In this document: piece by piece, positions 5,065 to 6,038 of the stretch
How positions within the stretch are numbered: the first letter of the stretch is position 1
How the letters are laid out: each line of letters opens with the position of its first letter
Origin: CAZLPZ01 sp964561535
Lineage (GTDB): Bacteria > Pseudomonadota > Alphaproteobacteria > Micavibrionales > Micavibrionaceae
Assembly (NCBI GenBank): GCA_964561535.1
Contig: CAZLPZ010000055.1
Coordinates: 1-6,038 of the forward strand
DNA: 6,038 nucleotides
Reading direction: 5' to 3'
Position numbers and translations under genes: made by a program
The notes under the pieces: generated by a model
The model's database searches: none
What the model saw: the letters and a program-made list of their open reading frames with translations, nothing else
Told to the model about the DNA's origin: nothing

Positions 5065-5880
5065 ATGTTTCAACCAGCCGATATTGTTGGAGAAAAACTC
5101 ACCCCCGAAACAGATGACTCCATTTTTGCGCTGGCCGAAAATTTGGTATACCAGGATGAGCCTGAAGATAGCTTTTATCTTGATGCTATTGAATTATTAC
5201 GCGGTTTAATTTCTAGAGATTCTCCTTATCCTGCAGCACTTAATTTGATGGGAAAAATGCGGTTAGAGGGATTAGGTGTTGAAAAAGACATTAAGATGTC
5301 TGTTGAATTATTTCAACAAGCCCATAATTTAGGAAATGTATCCGCAACTCATAATCTTGCTCTGTGTTACCGAGATGGCTGTGGTGTTGAACAAAATTTT
5401 GACCAGGCCATTGAATTATTTAAAAGTGCAGCGGAACGTGGGACTATGAAATCTGCATGGGAACTTGGAACCTTATTTGATCCAGATCATTATTTACATA
5501 ATTCTAATTTAGAAAAAGCAAAGCATTGGTATAAGATCGCGGCTGTGGGAGGTAAATATCATGCTCAAGTCGTAGGCGGTTATTATCAGGCTCAATATGA
5601 TCTCGCAGATATATTGAATGCTGAGAAAAAATATTTTGATGCGTACTACTTTGCCACTCTGGCTACGCGAAATAAGATGGCCACAAAGGAAGAAAATAAA
5701 GAAGCTGCCGAGTTGCGAACCCGTATTTATATTAATGATTATCAACAAAATGGGCCGGAATCAGAATTATCTAAAGCGATGGATAAAGGCATTATAGAAG
5801 AGATGCATAAAAGGATTGTTCTTCCTGGGGCACAAATATCGAATGTGCCACTGGACCTAGTTGGCTTTACATTAGGCTGA
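5065..5880 (+). CDS. Cytoplasmic Sel1-repeat (TPR-like) protein, second copy
   Basis: The 271-residue product has no signal peptide or membrane segment. Sel1 repeats are clear at about 56-90 (ALNLMGKMRLEGLGVEKD ... ELFQQAHNLG), 92-126 (ATHNLALCYRDGCGVEQN ... ELFKSAAERG) and 128-163 (SAWELGTLFD ... KAKHWYKIAAVGG), with a weaker one at 174-203. The Gly-Val and Ala-x-x-Gly positions of the family are intact. The rest (204-271) is charged and helical and ends in a short hydrophobic GFTLG. By eye it aligns with the first copy from residue 16 to about 200 with shared FQ-AH-LG, SAW and KA--(W/F)YK blocks, but most other positions differ, so the duplication is old. It is AT-rich like its neighbour. 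The start follows GAGGAG in the dyad. Likely an intracellular scaffold; function unknown. Confidence 0.9.
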   Translation: MFQPADIVGEKLTPETDDSIFALAENLVYQDEPEDSFYLDAIELLRGLISRDSPYPAALNLMGKMRLEGLGVEKDIKMSVELFQQAHNLGNVSATHNLALCYRDGCGVEQNFDQAIELFKSAAERGTMKSAWELGTLFDPDHYLHNSNLEKAKHWYKIAAVGGKYHAQVVGGYYQAQYDLADILNAEKKYFDAYYFATLATRNKMATKEENKEAAELRTRIYINDYQQNGPESELSKAMDKGIIEEMHKRIVLPGAQISNVPLDLVGFTLG

Positions 5881-5885
5881 TGAGA

Positions 5886-5896
5886 TGAATGATTTT
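5886..5896 (+). repeat. Short shared tail after Sel1 gene, copy 2
   Basis: TGAATGATTTT, identical to 4976-4986 and at the same distance from the stop codon. The sequences diverge at once on the 3' side, so this may mark the end of the duplicated unit. Confidence 0.4.
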
Positions 5897-5942
5897 GGGT
5901 GGGTTACAAAGACCCCCTAAATTTATCACAAAAGCGTGATTT

Positions 5943-5960
5943 TAGCATTTGAACATGCTA
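5943..5960. other. Small inverted repeat downstream of the second Sel1 gene
   Basis: TAGCAT (5943-5948) and ATGCTA (5955-5960) form a perfect 6-bp dyad with a 6-base loop. A smaller one, ATCAC/GTGAT (5925-5929, 5936-5940), precedes it. The right arm overlaps an extended -10-like TGCTATAAG (5956-5964). It could be a weak terminator or an operator over a promoter; no T-run follows. No gene is visible in 5881-6038. Confidence 0.3.
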
Positions 5961-5987
5961 TAAGCTTTATTGAACGCGCTGCGCGGT

Positions 5988-6020
5988 TTGACAGGGCCAC
6001 GTTTCCCTCGGGCCGATAAT
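5988..6020 (+). promoter_or_regulatory. Promoter-like hexamers at window end
   Basis: A perfect TTGACA (5988-5993) is followed by GATAAT (6015-6020), but the spacer is 21 bases, longer than the usual 16-18. Local GC content rises again here, as in the rpsB-tsf part. It may drive a gene beginning beyond 6038, but the spacing makes this doubtful. Confidence 0.22.
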
Positions 6021-6038
6021 CATTGTTTGGGTGCTGTC

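Noticed and set aside
4979..5209. A 76-codon ORF beginning just after the first Sel1 gene and running through the second dyad
   Set aside because: It has a GGGG-type ribosome site, and translation through the dyad could open it, but the first unit has no equivalent, the protein is low quality, and it overlaps a well supported gene in another frame.
5889..5939. 16-codon ORF after the second Sel1 gene starting with the shared ATGATTTT
   Set aside because: Too short, no good ribosome site and no counterpart of similar sequence after the first Sel1 gene beyond the first codons.

Overview
The window looks like chromosomal DNA of an alphaproteobacterium. This rests mainly on the character of the EF-Ts and S2 proteins and on the rpsB-tsf core. 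I cannot assign a genus from this sequence.

Layout: (1) 1-460 holds an AT-rich upstream region and a small glycine-rich membrane protein gene. (2) A convergent gene on the minus strand (488-1732) encodes an exported, helix-rich protein with an OmpA-like C-terminal domain; a hairpin at 449-477 lies between the two stop codons. (3) A divergent intergenic region of about 390 bases (1733-2125) carries a probable rpsB promoter and a leader with several RNA stems. (4) rpsB (2126-2929), a 61-residue single-membrane-helix ORF (2942-3127) and tsf (3153-4070) form the translation operon. (5) Instead of pyrH, which commonly follows tsf in proteobacteria, there are two AT-rich genes for cytoplasmic Sel1-repeat proteins (4143-4970 and 5065-5880). 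(6) 5881-6038 holds no convincing gene, only small inverted repeats and promoter-like hexamers.

The most striking feature is the control region placed in front of each Sel1 gene. Both copies have a -35 box, a 17-base spacer and a -10 box. The -10 box runs into a perfect 12-bp inverted repeat whose right arm contains the Shine-Dalgarno sequence, followed by TTTT and ATG. From the dyad to the ATG the two copies differ by a single inserted T in the loop (40 versus 41 bases). The adjacent promoter part has 8 differences in 24 positions, and the proteins are strongly diverged paralogues. The predicted transcription start falls in the middle of the dyad. A transcript from the gene's own promoter would therefore lack the left arm and have a free ribosome binding site, whereas read-through RNA from the upstream gene would fold the site into a long hairpin. 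The same dyad could instead be a DNA operator or a terminator. It appears to define a duplicated 'promoter-dyad-Sel1' cassette.

Working together: S2 and EF-Ts are standard translation components. The Sel1 proteins have no signal peptide and are probably intracellular scaffolds of unknown partner. The OmpA-like protein is probably periplasmic or envelope-associated. I see no rRNA, tRNA, CRISPR array, transposase or phage gene.
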